From Mesorhizobium sp. WSM3859 (GTDB lineage Bacteria; Pseudomonadota; Alphaproteobacteria; Rhizobiales; Rhizobiaceae): a DNA stretch of 64,000 nucleotides. A model generated the notes under the pieces. The model saw only the letters and a program-made list of their open reading frames with translations. It made no database searches and was not told the DNA's origin. Position 1 is the stretch's first letter, and the number at the start of each line of letters is the position of its first letter. The position numbers were made by a program, and so were the translations under genes. The stretch is from NCBI RefSeq assembly GCF_002295065.1, contig NZ_NSGG01000003.1, positions 248,001 through 312,000 on the forward strand, given 5' to 3'. This document shows, in pieces, positions 46,728-57,500 of the stretch.

Positions 46728-48742
46728 CCGTCACTGCCGGTGCCGCCACCATCACCTTCGCCATCACCTTTGCCTTCACTTTTACCTTCACTTTTACCTT
46801 CCGCGGTCTTGCCGCCTCTCGTGCGAGCGGCGCCGCTATATTGGCTGCCGCCACTCCAGGATGCCCGCCCGGTTTCCGTTGGCATCGGCTTGACCTCAGG
46901 CACTGTTGGAATTGTCGGCGTGACGGTCTCCGGCTTTGACACGGGCACGCGGACCACCTTTATCTTCGTGATGACCTTCGGCGGAACCTTGCACGCCATA
47001 ACCACGGGTGCGCTGCGCGCCGGAAGACCGAGGATGCCCATCGAATAGACGTCCTGCCGCTCCATGCCCGCCTTGAGGAAAGCCAGCGCGCGCACCGGGT
47101 CGGCGGGCACGCCGTTGCGGCCTTCCTTGAAGATCACCGCAAGCTCCTTCATGGCATCGATGTGCCCCATCGCCGCTGCCTGGAGCAGAAAGTCCAATCC
47201 CTTGCCGGTGTCGCGCTGGACGCCGAGGCCGTTGAACAATGCGCGTCCCCAGACGGCCATGGCGTAGGGATCTCCCCTGTCGGACGCTTTCGAATAGAGG
47301 TCGTTCGCCTTCGTGAAGTCGACAGCCGCCCCGGAAGAGGCGATGGAGCCGAGCGCGAACTGGGCGCGGATATGTCCCTTGTCAGCGGCCTCCTGGATGG
47401 CCTGCCTGGCTTCGTCGATCTTGCCTGACGCCAGCAGCGCACGCCCCAACTCGTAACGGAAGCGCGCAATGTCGGGGTAGGACTTCACCGCCGCCTCGCA
47501 AGCCTCGACAGCCCCGCCGCCGATCTCATTCGGCAATCGGCCCGGCACGATGCCTTGCAGGTCCAGCGGCTCGCCCGCGGCCTGGTCGCAGGGGTCGACA
47601 TTCGGCGACAGTTTCATCGTCGTCTGCCTCGCCGCGTTGCCTGCCCGGATATCGAAGCCGACTTCAATGGGAGCGGCCGAACCGATCTGCGGCTCATAGC
47701 GCAATTTGTCGACTTCGGCAGCGCTCAGACTCGATTGCGGCGAAAGCACGCGATCGGGCAAAGACAACGTTCCGGTCGCCGGATAGCGCGCAAGCTTGAG
47801 GCTGACCGAAGCATCCCTAGCTGGAAAATCCAGCTTGAGCGGAACCGGGCCGACGCCGACCGGCACACCGACGTCGCGATTGCCGATCGCTTCGGCGGCA
47901 GCGGCGACCTGGATTCCGCGCTCCGCCACCTGCTGGCCCTGTTCGGTGTCGGGTGGCGGTGGCACGGGTTGCTCCGTGCCGCGCATCAGCACGACGTCAT
48001 CGATCAGCGAGGAGTTCTCCCACGGAACCTGCTTGCCGTTGGTCGCCTTGACCACATCGCGGCGCACGGCCGCCATGACCGAGCGTACCTCCTGGTTCGG
48101 CGCCAGCGCGCGGCGGGAGAAGGATGACGAGAACGGGCTGAGGGCGCCGGATCCGTCATAGGCGACGGCCCCCGGCTCGGTGGCGAAGGCAATCAGCGTG
48201 TTCTGCGAACCTGTCACCTGTGCAAGTCCGCTGCCGTCTGCGACGATCAGCTGGTCGCGCAGCCAATAGTCCTTGCGCGGGAACGGGTCGTTGCGGCAGG
48301 CGTCGAGGATGATCATTTGGATCTTCGATTTCGAGCGCAGCTGCCGCAATATGTCGTCGACCTTGATGGCCTGGACCTCCATGTCGGCCGCGTCCCTCAG
48401 CGACGCGTCGACCGGGATCAGGAAGTTCTCGCCACCAATCTGGAAGCCGTGGCCGGAATAGTAGACGACCGCCAGATCGGCGCCGTCGGCCGCAGCCAGA
48501 TAGTTGCGGAACCGCTCTTCGAACTGAAGCCTGGTGAGGTCCTTGGCCGCGAAAACCTCGAAGCCGGCCTGCCGGAAGGTGTTCGATATATCCTCGGCGT
48601 CCCCGTCCGGATTCTTGAGCGCCGGAATCTCTCGGTATTGTGAATTGCCGATCACGAGAGCAACCCTTCGATCGGCATGAGCCTCGAGGGTCGTGAGGCT
48701 CACGAGCATCAAGGCCGCAAGAAACACGCAGCATCGCAGCAT
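46724..48742 (-). CDS. Secreted caspase-like (peptidase C14) protein with Sel1/TPR repeats
   Basis: A 672-residue protein with a signal peptide (L-M-L-V-S-L-T-T-L-E-A-H-A). Residues 25-260 form a p20-like caspase domain: R-V-A-L-V-I-G-N-S-Q-Y, catalytic His98 in V-Y-Y-S-G-H-G-F and Cys149 in I-I-L-D-A-C-R-N-D-P. A beta-rich middle section follows, then Sel1-like repeats (about residues 420-590: F-R-Y-E-L-G-R-A-L-L-A-S-G, A-Q-F-A-L-G-S-I-A-S-S-G-A-A). The C-terminus has E-G-K-S-E-G-K repeats rich in Gly and Asp. Such export-directed orthocaspases occur in rhizobia; the substrate is unknown. The stop lies in a dispersed repeat. Confidence 0.88.
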   Translation of the reverse strand: MLRCCVFLAALMLVSLTTLEAHADRRVALVIGNSQYREIPALKNPDGDAEDISNTFRQAGFEVFAAKDLTRLQFEERFRNYLAAADGADLAVVYYSGHGFQIGGENFLIPVDASLRDAADMEVQAIKVDDILRQLRSKSKIQMIILDACRNDPFPRKDYWLRDQLIVADGSGLAQVTGSQNTLIAFATEPGAVAYDGSGALSPFSSSFSRRALAPNQEVRSVMAAVRRDVVKATNGKQVPWENSSLIDDVVLMRGTEQPVPPPPDTEQGQQVAERGIQVAAAAEAIGNRDVGVPVGVGPVPLKLDFPARDASVSLKLARYPATGTLSLPDRVLSPQSSLSAAEVDKLRYEPQIGSAAPIEVGFDIRAGNAARQTTMKLSPNVDPCDQAAGEPLDLQGIVPGRLPNEIGGGAVEACEAAVKSYPDIARFRYELGRALLASGKIDEARQAIQEAADKGHIRAQFALGSIASSGAAVDFTKANDLYSKASDRGDPYAMAVWGRALFNGLGVQRDTGKGLDFLLQAAAMGHIDAMKELAVIFKEGRNGVPADPVRALAFLKAGMERQDVYSMGILGLPARSAPVVMACKVPPKVITKIKVVRVPVSKPETVTPTIPTVPEVKPMPTETGRASWSGGSQYSGAARTRGGKTAEGKSEGKSEGKGDGEGDGGGTGSDG

Positions 48743-48918
48743 GGCAAATCCCCCATTCGTAAAGACGTGGAGGCTTCAACAAGGCTGATTGCGCCGCGAT
48801 TTTATGTCAGGAAATTCACAGTGTTCGCAGATTTTACGAAAATAATATCGGCAAAATCTTCAGTGCATGTCTATTTAATAAATTTATTGACTAACATACC
48901 GGCTTCTATCTGCTTCTC

Positions 48919-49782
48919 TCAGGCAGCTTCTGCCAGAAATTCCGGGTTCTGCTTCACCAGCGCAAGCTTCAGCTTTTCCATGGCTCGCGCCTCGATCTGG
49001 CGGACGCGCTCCTTGGAGATGCCGAGCTGTTCGCCCAGCGATTCCAGCGTGGCACCGTCATCGCTCAGCCTGCGCTCCTCGATGATGCGAAGCTCGCGGG
49101 CATTGAGCGCGCCAAGCGCGCTCTTCAGCCAGAGGGCGCGGCGCTGGACATCGATCCTTTCGCCGACGATCTCGTCCGGCAGCGGGTCTTCGGAGACCAG
49201 GAAATCCATCCGCTCGGCGGCGCCGTTCTCGTCAGCAAGCGGCGCGTTGAGCGAACTGTCGGGTGAGGACAGGCGTGAGTCCATCATCGCCACGTCCGCT
49301 TCGGGAACGCCGAGCGCCGCCGAGACCTCGCGGTAGAGCGAGGCATTGGAGAGCGGCTCGGCGCCGTTGGCAAGCCGTGCGCGCAAGCGCCTCAGATTGA
49401 AGAACAGCGCCTTCTGCGCCGAGCTGGTGCCGCCGCGCACGATCGACCAGTTGCGCAGGATGTAATCCTGCATCGAGGCGCGGATCCACCATGTGGCATA
49501 AGTCGAGAAGCGCACTTCGCGCGCGGGCTCGAAACGAGCCGCAGCCTCAAGGAGGCCGACATGGCCCTCCTGGATCAGGTCGCCGAGCGGCAGGCCGTAG
49601 TGGCGGAACTTCGAGGCCATGGAGATGACCAGGCGCATGTGGGCGACGGTAATCCGATGCAGGGCGTGCTGGTCGTTCTCTTCCTTCCAGCGCAGCGCAA
49701 GGACATGCTCTTCGTCGCGCTCGAGATAGGGAGCCTTCATTGCCGCCCGGACCAGGGTCCGTCCTGCCGCGTCCTCGATCAT
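48919..49782 (-). CDS. rpoH: RNA polymerase sigma factor RpoH (sigma-32 family)
   Basis: The 287-residue protein is a heat-shock-type sigma factor. It has region 2 (D-L-I-Q-E-G-H-V-G-L-L-E-A and F-S-T-Y-A-T-W-W-I-R-A-S-M-Q-D-Y-I-L-R-N-W), the RpoH box Q-K-A-L-F-F-N-L-R-R-L (123-133) unique to sigma-32, and region 4 with a helix-turn-helix (L-E-S-L-G-E-Q-L-G-I-S-K-E-R-V-R-Q-I-E). Rhizobia usually carry two or more RpoH; the neighbours carD, fdxA and phb genes resemble the surroundings of rpoH2 in Sinorhizobium, suggesting the RpoH2 type (inference). It follows the caspase gene on the minus strand. Confidence 0.93.
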   Translation of the reverse strand: MIEDAAGRTLVRAAMKAPYLERDEEHVLALRWKEENDQHALHRITVAHMRLVISMASKFRHYGLPLGDLIQEGHVGLLEAAARFEPAREVRFSTYATWWIRASMQDYILRNWSIVRGGTSSAQKALFFNLRRLRARLANGAEPLSNASLYREVSAALGVPEADVAMMDSRLSSPDSSLNAPLADENGAAERMDFLVSEDPLPDEIVGERIDVQRRALWLKSALGALNARELRIIEERRLSDDGATLESLGEQLGISKERVRQIEARAMEKLKLALVKQNPEFLAEAA

Positions 49783-50088
49783 GCCGGCTCCTGTTGGCGG
49801 CGATTGCGCATACGACGGTTGAAAAGACGCCGCCGCGCCCTACAACAGCCATGCAACGTGTCAGGCGCATGGATGGTTCCGCCGCCCGAGGGGGCAAATG
49901 TTGCCGGTGGGAACATTCCGTTAGCGGCCCCCGAATGCCGCTTAGCGGATTATCGGGTGATTTTGAGGATCAGATTTCTGAGGAGACAGATTTTTGAAAT
50001 CTGGTTCCTTATTTCGCAACCTTCTATCTGTCAGTTTTCGGCTCTCACAATCGGACCGGGCCACCGGTCAAAACGGGATCACAGAAAA
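49783..50088. other. Gap between rpoH and the ABC importer
   Basis: 306 bp divergent region with no gene. A perfect hairpin CAGATTT-TTG-AAATCTG lies at 49987-50003, 85 bp before the binding-protein gene, after the related sequence CAGATTTCTG at 49971. It could be a leader structure or operator for the importer. Promoters are not clearly seen. Confidence 0.5.
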
Positions 50089-50859
50089 ATGAAATGGCTT
50101 AAGTCGCTCCTCATCGCCGGGACGCTGCAGGTGGCGGTCACCACCGGCCATGCCGGCGCCAATCTCGACCAGATCAAGCAGGCCGGCGTGCTCAAGGTCG
50201 GCACTGAAGGCACCTATGCGCCCTTCACCTATCATGACGAATCCAATGCGCTGGTCGGTTTCGATGTCGAGATCGCCAAGGCGATCGGCGAGAAGCTCGG
50301 CGTCAAGGTCGAGTTCCTGGAAGGCAAGTGGGACGGTCTAATCGCAGGCCTCGACGCCAACCGCTACGAGGCCGTCATCAACGAGGTCGGGATCACCGAC
50401 GCCCGCAAGGCCAAGTATGATTTCTCCGATCCCTATATCGCCTCGAAGGCGGTGCTGATTGTGCGCGGCGACAACACCGACATCAAGACCTTCACCGATC
50501 TCAAGGGCAAGAAGTCGGCGCAGTCGCTGACCTCGAATTTCGGCAAGCTCGCCGAGAAGAACGGCGCCGAACTGGTCGGCACCGACGGCTTCGACCAGTC
50601 GATCCAGCTTCTGCTCACCGGCCGTGCGGACGCCACGATCAACGACAGCCTGTCCTTCCTGGACTTCAAGAAGCACAAGCCGGACGCCAATGTGAAGATC
50701 GCCGCGCAGGAAGAGAATGCCGACTATTCCGGCGTCATCGTGCGCAAGGGCGATCCGGAACTGGTCGCGGCCATCAACAAGGCGCTGGCCGACATCAAGG
50801 CCGACGGAACCTACAAGAAGATCGCCGACAAGTATTTCGGCCAGGACGTTTCGCAGTAA
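50089..50859 (+). CDS. Polar amino acid (cystine-type) ABC transporter, substrate-binding protein
   Basis: The 256-residue precursor has a signal peptide (cleavage after T-G-H-A-G-A or near it) and a family 3 periplasmic binding fold: V-L-K-V-G-T-E-G-T-Y-A-P-F-T-Y-H, L-V-G-F-D-V-E-I-A-K-A-I-G, I-A-G-L-D-A-N-R-Y and Y-D-F-S-D-P-Y. Sequence resembles cystine binding proteins (TcyA/FliY), but polar amino acid specificity is not settled. ATG 50089 is at M-K-W-L-K-S-L. Permease and ATPase genes follow, after tandem terminators. Confidence 0.9.
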   Translation: MKWLKSLLIAGTLQVAVTTGHAGANLDQIKQAGVLKVGTEGTYAPFTYHDESNALVGFDVEIAKAIGEKLGVKVEFLEGKWDGLIAGLDANRYEAVINEVGITDARKAKYDFSDPYIASKAVLIVRGDNTDIKTFTDLKGKKSAQSLTSNFGKLAEKNGAELVGTDGFDQSIQLLLTGRADATINDSLSFLDFKKHKPDANVKIAAQEENADYSGVIVRKGDPELVAAINKALADIKADGTYKKIADKYFGQDVSQ

Positions 50860-50884
50860 GCCGAACAGTCTTTTGCCTGAATTC

Positions 50885-50963
50885 CGGCGGGCCGTCTTCG
50901 ACGGCCCGCCGTTTTTAACACGACACTCTTCGGGGCCGTCTTTGACGGCTCGCCGGTTTTTGC
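50885..50963 (+). terminator. Two tandem terminator-like hairpins within the importer operon
   Basis: The first hairpin is perfect: CGGCGGGCCGTC-TTC-GACGGCCCGCCG followed by TTTTT (50885-50918). A degenerate copy, GGCCGTC-TTT-GACGGC then TCGCCGGTTTTT, lies at 50934-50963. They should end most transcripts after the binding-protein gene and allow fewer into the permease and ATPase genes. Confidence 0.8.
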
Positions 50964-51021
50964 ATGATAGTCAGTCCATACGGGGGAACGCGCCGCCGTA
51001 TCTGGAAGGGAGAAGCGCCCC

Positions 51022-51698
51022 GTGCCGCACTGGCTGCAATTGATGCTGGAATCGTTGCCGACACTATTGTGGGCGGCGCTGATCTTCACCGTGCCGCTCA
51101 CGCTTCTGTCCTTCGCACTGGGGCTCATCGCCGGACTGGCGACGGCGCTGATCAGGCTGTTCGGCCCGAAGCCGCTGGTCGCGCTGGTCCGCTTCTATGT
51201 CTGGATCTTTCGCGGCACGCCACTCCTGGTGCAGCTCTTCCTGATCTTCTACGGCCTGCCCTCGGTCGGCATCCTGCTCGATGCCTTTCCCGCGGCGCTG
51301 ATCGGCTTCACGCTCAACATCGGCGCCTACACCTCCGAGATCGTCCGCGCCGTCATCGGCTCGGTGCCGAAAGGCCAGTGGGAGGCGTCCTATTCGATCG
51401 GCATGACCTGGAGCCAGGCGATGCGGCGCACCATCCTTCCGCAGGCGGGGCGCGTCGCGGTGCCGCCGCTCTCCAACACCTTCATCTCGCTGGTCAAGGA
51501 CACCTCGCTCGCGGCAGCCATCACCGTGCCCGAGATGTTCCAGGCCGCGCAGCGCATCGTCGCCACCACCTACGAGCCGCTGATCCTCTATGTCGAGGCG
51601 GCGGCGCTCTATCTCGCGCTGAGCTCGGTGCTGTCGGCGCTGCAGGCACGGCTCGAGGTGCGGCTCAACCGCTATGGCGGCTTCCTGGAGGCCAACGC

Positions 51699-51702
<4 letters not shown>
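51022..51702 (+). CDS. Polar amino acid (cystine-type) ABC transporter, permease
   Basis: A 226-residue permease of the HisM family with about five helices. It starts with L-E-S-L-P-T-L-L-W-A-A-L-I-F-T-V-P-L, has Y-V-W-I-F-R-G-T-P-L-L-V-Q-L-F and the EAA loop G-Q-W-E-A-S-Y-S-I-G-M-T. The GTG start at 51022 may be replaced by ATG 51043. The stop overlaps the ATPase start (ATGA). Confidence 0.92.
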
Positions 51703-52469
<767 letters not shown>

Positions 52470-52504
52470 GCCTCCTACTTCCCACTTTGTGAGCCAATTG
52501 CACA

Positions 52505-52625
52505 TGGCAGCCCCCTCATCCGGCCGCTCCGCGGCCCCATGGGGAGAAGAGCTTGGCGTCGGCGCTGGTAGCCTACTCTCCCCTCGAGGAGAGGTCGGCC
52601 GAGCGAAGCCGAGGCTGGTGAGAGG
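52505..52625. repeat. GC-rich dispersed repeat after the importer operon
   Basis: CCCCCTCATCCGGCCGCTCC, GGCCCCATGGGGAGAAG, then CTCCCCTCGAGGAGAGGTCGG and CGAGCGAAGCCGAGGC. The CTCCCCTCGAGGAGAGG part is palindromic. It resembles the elements at 42347-42510 and 55108-55259. Confidence 0.6.
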
Positions 52626-52649
52626 TGCCGTATGCGAGAAGTCCACAGA

Positions 52650-52679
52650 CAAAAAACCCGGCACGAGGCCGGGTTCTTC
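52650..52679 (-). terminator. Terminator of carD
   Basis: On the minus strand AACCCGGC-CTCGT-GCCGGGTT followed by TTTT (stem arms 52655-52662 and 52668-52675). It may also stop the importer operon from the other side. Confidence 0.85.
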
Positions 52680-52700
52680 GTGACTTAAAGGGGAAAAAGC

Positions 52701-53282
52701 TCAGGCAGCTTCTTCCTGTTCGGATTCTTCGTTGTCGGCCTTGGCGCCCCGCTTCGGGCCCTTGTTGAGGTTGACCTCGATGAGGCGCACCGCCTCGGTC
52801 TCCGACATGCGGTTCACCGCGGCGATCTCGCGGGCCATGCGGTCGAGCGCGGCTTCATAGAGCTGACGCTCGGAATAGGACTGCTCCGGCTGGTTGTCGG
52901 CGCGGTAGAGGTCGCGGACGACTTCCGAGATCGAGATCAGGTCGCCGGAATTGATCTTGGCATCATATTCCTGGGCGCGGCGCGACCACATGGTGCGCTT
53001 GATGCGGGCGCGGCCCTGCACGACCTTCAGCGCGCGGTCGACATAATCCTCTTCCGACAGCTTGCGCATGCCGATCGAGGTCGCCTTGGCGACCGGCACC
53101 TTCAGCCGCATCTTGTCCTTCTGGAAATCGATGACGAACAGTTCCAGCTTGTGACCCGCAACTTCCTGTTCGTCGATCGCCACGATCTGGCCGACGCCAT
53201 GCGCCGGATAGACGATGAACTCGCCGGTCTTGAACCCGTGGCGGGCCGCGGTGGACTTCTTCTGCGGGGTGATCGTTGCCAT
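52701..53282 (-). CDS. carD: CarD-family transcriptional regulator
   Basis: CarD binds RNA polymerase and stabilises the open promoter complex. The 193-residue protein has the N-terminal Tudor-like RNAP-interacting domain (F-K-T-G-E-F-I-V-Y-P-A-H-G-V-G-Q-I-V-A-I and L-F-V-I-D-F) and a helical C-terminal DNA-binding domain with M-W-S-R-R-A-Q-E-Y (the Trp inserts at the -10 edge). It ends with an acidic tail. It is the last of the minus-strand run helicase-S4-fdxA-carD, though with a 374-bp gap to fdxA. Confidence 0.95.
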   Translation of the reverse strand: MATITPQKKSTAARHGFKTGEFIVYPAHGVGQIVAIDEQEVAGHKLELFVIDFQKDKMRLKVPVAKATSIGMRKLSEEDYVDRALKVVQGRARIKRTMWSRRAQEYDAKINSGDLISISEVVRDLYRADNQPEQSYSERQLYEAALDRMAREIAAVNRMSETEAVRLIEVNLNKGPKRGAKADNEESEQEEAA

Positions 53283-53656
53283 TACGCCCTGAACTCCTTA
53301 GTTGTGCCGCCGGCATCATGCCGGCGCGAACCCATGGGGCCGGCGATAGCCGACCGTTAGCCGTCGCAACAGGATGAACCCACCGGAAAAGCAGGGGACC
53401 GGCATATCGCACAAATGCGACCGCCTGCCCCAGATCGCTCTGGTCCGGATTTAAAAGCTCACCTTTCAGTGATTTGGGGCGTTAGCGCCATAAATCGACG
53501 TCGTGTCACCGGCATGTTTAGCTTATGTAACACAAAAAGTCGGAAGAATCAAGGTTTTGCCGCGTTCGCTAACGCCAAGCGGCAGCGCTGCCTGTCAAGA
53601 CAGTATTTGCATCGGCCCCGTTACGCGGCGTCATGCCAGCGATATCGGCCTCTTTA
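53283..53656. other. Gap between fdxA and carD
   Basis: 374 bp without a gene or a clear repeat. It must hold the carD promoter. Candidate -10/-35 elements are unclear; an A/T-rich segment around 53515-53545 is the likeliest place. Confidence 0.4.
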
Positions 53657-53995
53657 TCAATCACCCTCGCCGGGTTCGGTCGAGAAATATTTCTCGAACT
53701 TCCCGGCCTCGCCATCAAAGGTCTTGGCGTCGGCCGGCGGTTCTTTCTTGGCCGTGATGTTCGGCCATTTCTCGGCGTATTCGGCGTTGATCTGCAACCA
53801 TTTGTCGAGACCGCCCTCGGTGTCCGGCTTGATCGCGTCCGCCGGGCATTCGGGCTCGCACACGCCACAGTCGATGCACTCGTCGGGATGGATGACGAGC
53901 ATGTTCTCGCCCTCGTAGAAACAGTCGACCGGGCAGACCTCGATGCAGTCCATATATTTGCATTTGATGCAATTGTCGGTCACGACATAGGTCAT
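53657..53995 (-). CDS. fdxA: Seven-iron ferredoxin FdxA
   Basis: The 112-residue ferredoxin has [22 protein letters not shown] with the typical C-x7-C-x3-C-P pattern for the [3Fe-4S] cluster, then [12 protein letters not shown] for the [4Fe-4S] cluster. A C-terminal extension of about 50 residues is usual. It carries electrons for cytosolic reductases. The start at MTYVVTD is fixed by the family; an upstream in-frame extension is not. Confidence 0.95.
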   Translation of the reverse strand: MTYVVTDNCIKCKYMDCIEVCPVDCFYEGENMLVIHPDECIDCGVCEPECPADAIKPDTEGGLDKWLQINAEYAEKWPNITAKKEPPADAKTFDGEAGKFEKYFSTEPGEGD

Positions 53996-54197
53996 TGCAG
54001 GCTCCGGAACGTCCCATTTTGTTGGGCTTTTTGGCTGAGGTAACGCCTTTGCCCGCCGCATGCAAGGGTAGGGATTGCCGGCGGAGCCGGAGGGCCGGAA
54101 AGGAATTCCGGCCGGAAGAGCGGATCGAGGTCATCGAGCCTGATCGCCGCGCAGTTTTCGCGGAATTGCTCCAGCTACGCCCTAGGCCGGTTATGTC

Positions 54198-54584
54198 TCA
54201 ATCGTCGCCGAGCAGACGGTCAGTCTGGCGGCGCTCGCGTTTGGTCGGGCGGCCGCTGCCGGCCTCGCGCAGCGCCGGAATGGCGTCCGCAACGGCCTCG
54301 CCTTTGGGCGTGGGTACCGGCGACATGTCCTCGTAGAGCAGGCGCGCTTCATCGGCCGGCCCGCGCCGCGTGCCGCAGCTCACCACTTTCCAGACCAGGA
54401 TACGGCCCTCGAGCGTGATGGTCAGCACGTCGCCTGGCTTCACCAGATCGGAGGCCTGCGCTGCTTTGTCGCGATTGATGCGCACGCGTCCGGCGACGAC
54501 GACCTTCGCCGCCAGCGAGCGCGATTTCACCGCGCGCGAGAAGAACAGCCATTTGTCGATGCGCTGGCGGCCTTCTCCAACCAT
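54198..54584 (-). CDS. S4-domain RNA-binding protein (HSP15-like)
   Basis: A 128-residue protein with an S4 domain: R-I-D-K-W-L-F-F-S-R-A-V-K-S-R-S-L-A-A-K and V-R-I-N-R-D-K, then P-G-D-V-L-T-I. HSP15/YrfH relatives bind stalled large-subunit ribosomes and recycle peptidyl-tRNA. The C-terminus is basic (K-R-E-R-R-Q-T-D-R). Its start is 15 bp after the helicase stop, so the two are translated from one message. Confidence 0.9.
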   Translation of the reverse strand: MVGEGRQRIDKWLFFSRAVKSRSLAAKVVVAGRVRINRDKAAQASDLVKPGDVLTITLEGRILVWKVVSCGTRRGPADEARLLYEDMSPVPTPKGEAVADAIPALREAGSGRPTKRERRQTDRLLGDD

Positions 54585-54599
54585 TGCAACCGGCCGAGG

Positions 54600-57500
54600 T
54601 TATTTCTTCAGCTGGTCGCGCAAGGCGGCGAGCTTGGCGAAGGGCGAATCCGGATCGAAGCGCTGTGGGCGCTCTTCGCGCGGCTTGCCCTGGAAGGCCG
54701 GCTTGCCGCCCGGAGCGTTGCCCTTGCCGTCCTGCCGGTTGCCCTTCCAGTCGGGCCGGCCGTCGCGGCGGCCCCCCTCGTGGCGATCCGGGCGCTCGCC
54801 TTGCGGCCTGCCTTCGCGGCGTTCACCGCCCTCGCGGCGGTCGCCTGCATCCGGCCTTGGCTTGAATTTCGAGCGGTCGAAGCGCGGCTTGCCGGCGCCG
54901 TCGCTCTGCTCGCGGCGGCCTTCATGGGCCGGCCGGTCGCCGGGCTGGCCGCCTGCGGCACCCGCCTCGCGCGCGGGCTGGCCACCGCGCGGGCGATTGT
55001 CGCGACGGTTGTCGTGGCGCTGGCGCTGGCGCGGATGGTCGAAACGCGCCTGGCGCCACAGAAGGACAGGTTTCGGTTCCTCTGCTTCGGCTGCGGGCGC
55101 GCTGCTTTCACCTTCCCCCTCGTGGGGAGGGTCGGCGCGCAGCGCCGGGGAGGGGGGAGCGCCGGCTTCGGTGGCATCGGCACTGCCTGTATCGTCGCCG
55201 CCGTCACCCCCACCCGCGTCGCTTCGCGCCGCGACCTCCTCCATCGAGGGAGAGGTGGGCGCGTCGGCGCTTGCGGCCAACTCGGTCGCTGCAGCAATGT
55301 CCACCGCTTCGGTCTCTTCCACAGCCGGAGCCTCTTCCGCGACCTCGATCGGAACCTCTGCCGGCTCTCCCGCGACAGGTTCCGCTGCCGCTTCCGCAAC
55401 GGCTTCAGCCGGAGCTTCGGCTACCGGTTCGACGGCGGCCGGCTCCGAACCCTCGGCCGATGTCTCGGCAACCGTGTCCGTCGTCGCAACTTCGGCCGCC
55501 GCTGCCTGCGCGGCACGCGCCGCTTCTTCAGTCGCCAGCTTGGCGGCAGCCTGTTCACGGACAGCGTCGTCCAGCGCGTCGAGCTTCGCCTTCACTTCGG
55601 CGGCAGGCTTCGCCTCGGCGCGATAGCCGAGACCCTTGAGGATCTCTTCCATGTCGTCGGCGGTGGCGCCGAGGATCGACATCATCGGCGGCGTCACCAT
55701 GAAGGCGTGGCCGTCATAGGCGCCGTCAGGACGCTGGCCGAGGCCGGGCTTCCAGTTGGTCGCCGGACGGATGAGGTCGGCAAGCCGTTCGAGGATATCG
55801 ACGCGCACGGCGCGGCGGCCGAGATTGCGATAGCCGGCGAGCTTGTAGAAGGTCTTGTCGAAGGCCGGGTCGATGACGACCGAGGTGCGGCCAGAAGCCA
55901 GCGCATGCACCACATCGCCGAAGCCCGGCTTGTCCTTGCCGTCGTTCTTCAGCGCCCATAGCAGGGTCACCAGACCGGCCGGCGCCGGCTTGATCAGCGC
56001 CGGCACGAAGACATGGTAGGCGCCGAAGCGCACGCCGAGCCGGCGCAGCGCCGCGCGGCCTTCCTGATCGAGCGACTTCATCTCCTCGGCGATGTCGCGG
56101 CGATTGATCAGGCCGAAATGCTCGACGAGCTGGAAGGCGATGCCGCGTGCGATACCGGTGAGCTGGTCGGCATTCTTCAAATCGACCAGCGGCTTCAGCA
56201 GCGACTCGATCTGGAAATTGACGAAACGCTCGGCGCGCGCCGCGACCTTGTCGCGGGCAGGGCCGGTCAGCTGCTCGTCGGCAAGCAGGACCAGGCGCGG
56301 CTTCAGTGCCTCGTCACCGCCGACCAGCGTGCCGATCGGCGCGCCGATCCAGCGCAGGACGCCGTCGGAGCCCAAGGCCAGGTCGCCATTGGCGCAGGCG
56401 GCAAATCGTTCGGCGCGCGCGTCGAACTCGGCCGCGAGCGCCTTCTGAGCGGCGGTGCGCACCGCCTTGGCGTCCTCGCCGCCGGCGCTTTGGTCGGCGG
56501 TGAAGCGGAACCCCTGCAACTCACCGACATGATGGCCTTCGACGAGGACGGTTCCGGTTGGGCTGATTTCGGCTTCAGGCATGGTATTTTCTCTAAGGCG
56601 CCGCATGAGGACGGAAGTCCTGCGGTCTACGAAGCGTTTCGTCAACCGCTCATGCAGCGCATCCGACAATCTGTCTTCGATTTCGCGCGTCTTTTCCTGC
56701 CAGTGTAGCTGATCGGCCAGCCATCCAGGGCGGTTGGAGACGAAAGTCCAGGTGCGGATCTGCGCGATCCGGTGGGAGAGCGTGTCGATATCGCCTTCCG
56801 TCGTGTCGGCGCGCCGCACCTGCTCGGCCATGTAATTCTCATCGACATGGCCATGGCGCGCAAGGTCCATATAGATGGAGGCGATGAGATCGGCGTGTTG
56901 GGCGGGCGCGATCTTGCGGTAGTCGGGGAGCGCGCAGGCTTCCCAGAGCAGCGCGACACGCTCCTTGCCGGTGGCCAAAGCGCGGATGTCGCCGTCCTTC
57001 GACAGATGCTCCAGCGCCTGCGCGTCGACAGCCGGCAGTGCGCGGGTCAGCCCTTCGACCGGCGCATTGGTCTCAGTCGAGCGCTTGAGCGCGTCGAGGC
57101 TGGAAAAATCGAAATCGGCGGTGCGCCATTGCAGCACCTTCACCGGGTCGAAATCATGCGCCTCGATCTTGGCGACCAGATCGTCGTCGAACGGGTCGAC
57201 CTGGCCGGTGACGCCGAACGTGCCGTCGCGCAGGTGCCGGCCGGCGCGGCCGGCGATCTGCCCGAGCTCGGCGGCGGTGAGGTTGCGGTATTGGTAACCG
57301 TCGAACTTGCGGTTCTGGGCGAAGGCGACGTGCTCGAGGTCGAGGTTCAGCCCCATGCCGATGGCGTCTGTCGCGACGAGATAGTCTACGTCGCCGGACT
57401 GGAAGATCTCCACCTGCGCGTTGCGGGTGCGTGGGCTAAGCGCGCCGAGCACGACGGCCGCGCCGCCCTGCTGGCGGCGGATCAACTCGGCGATGGCATA

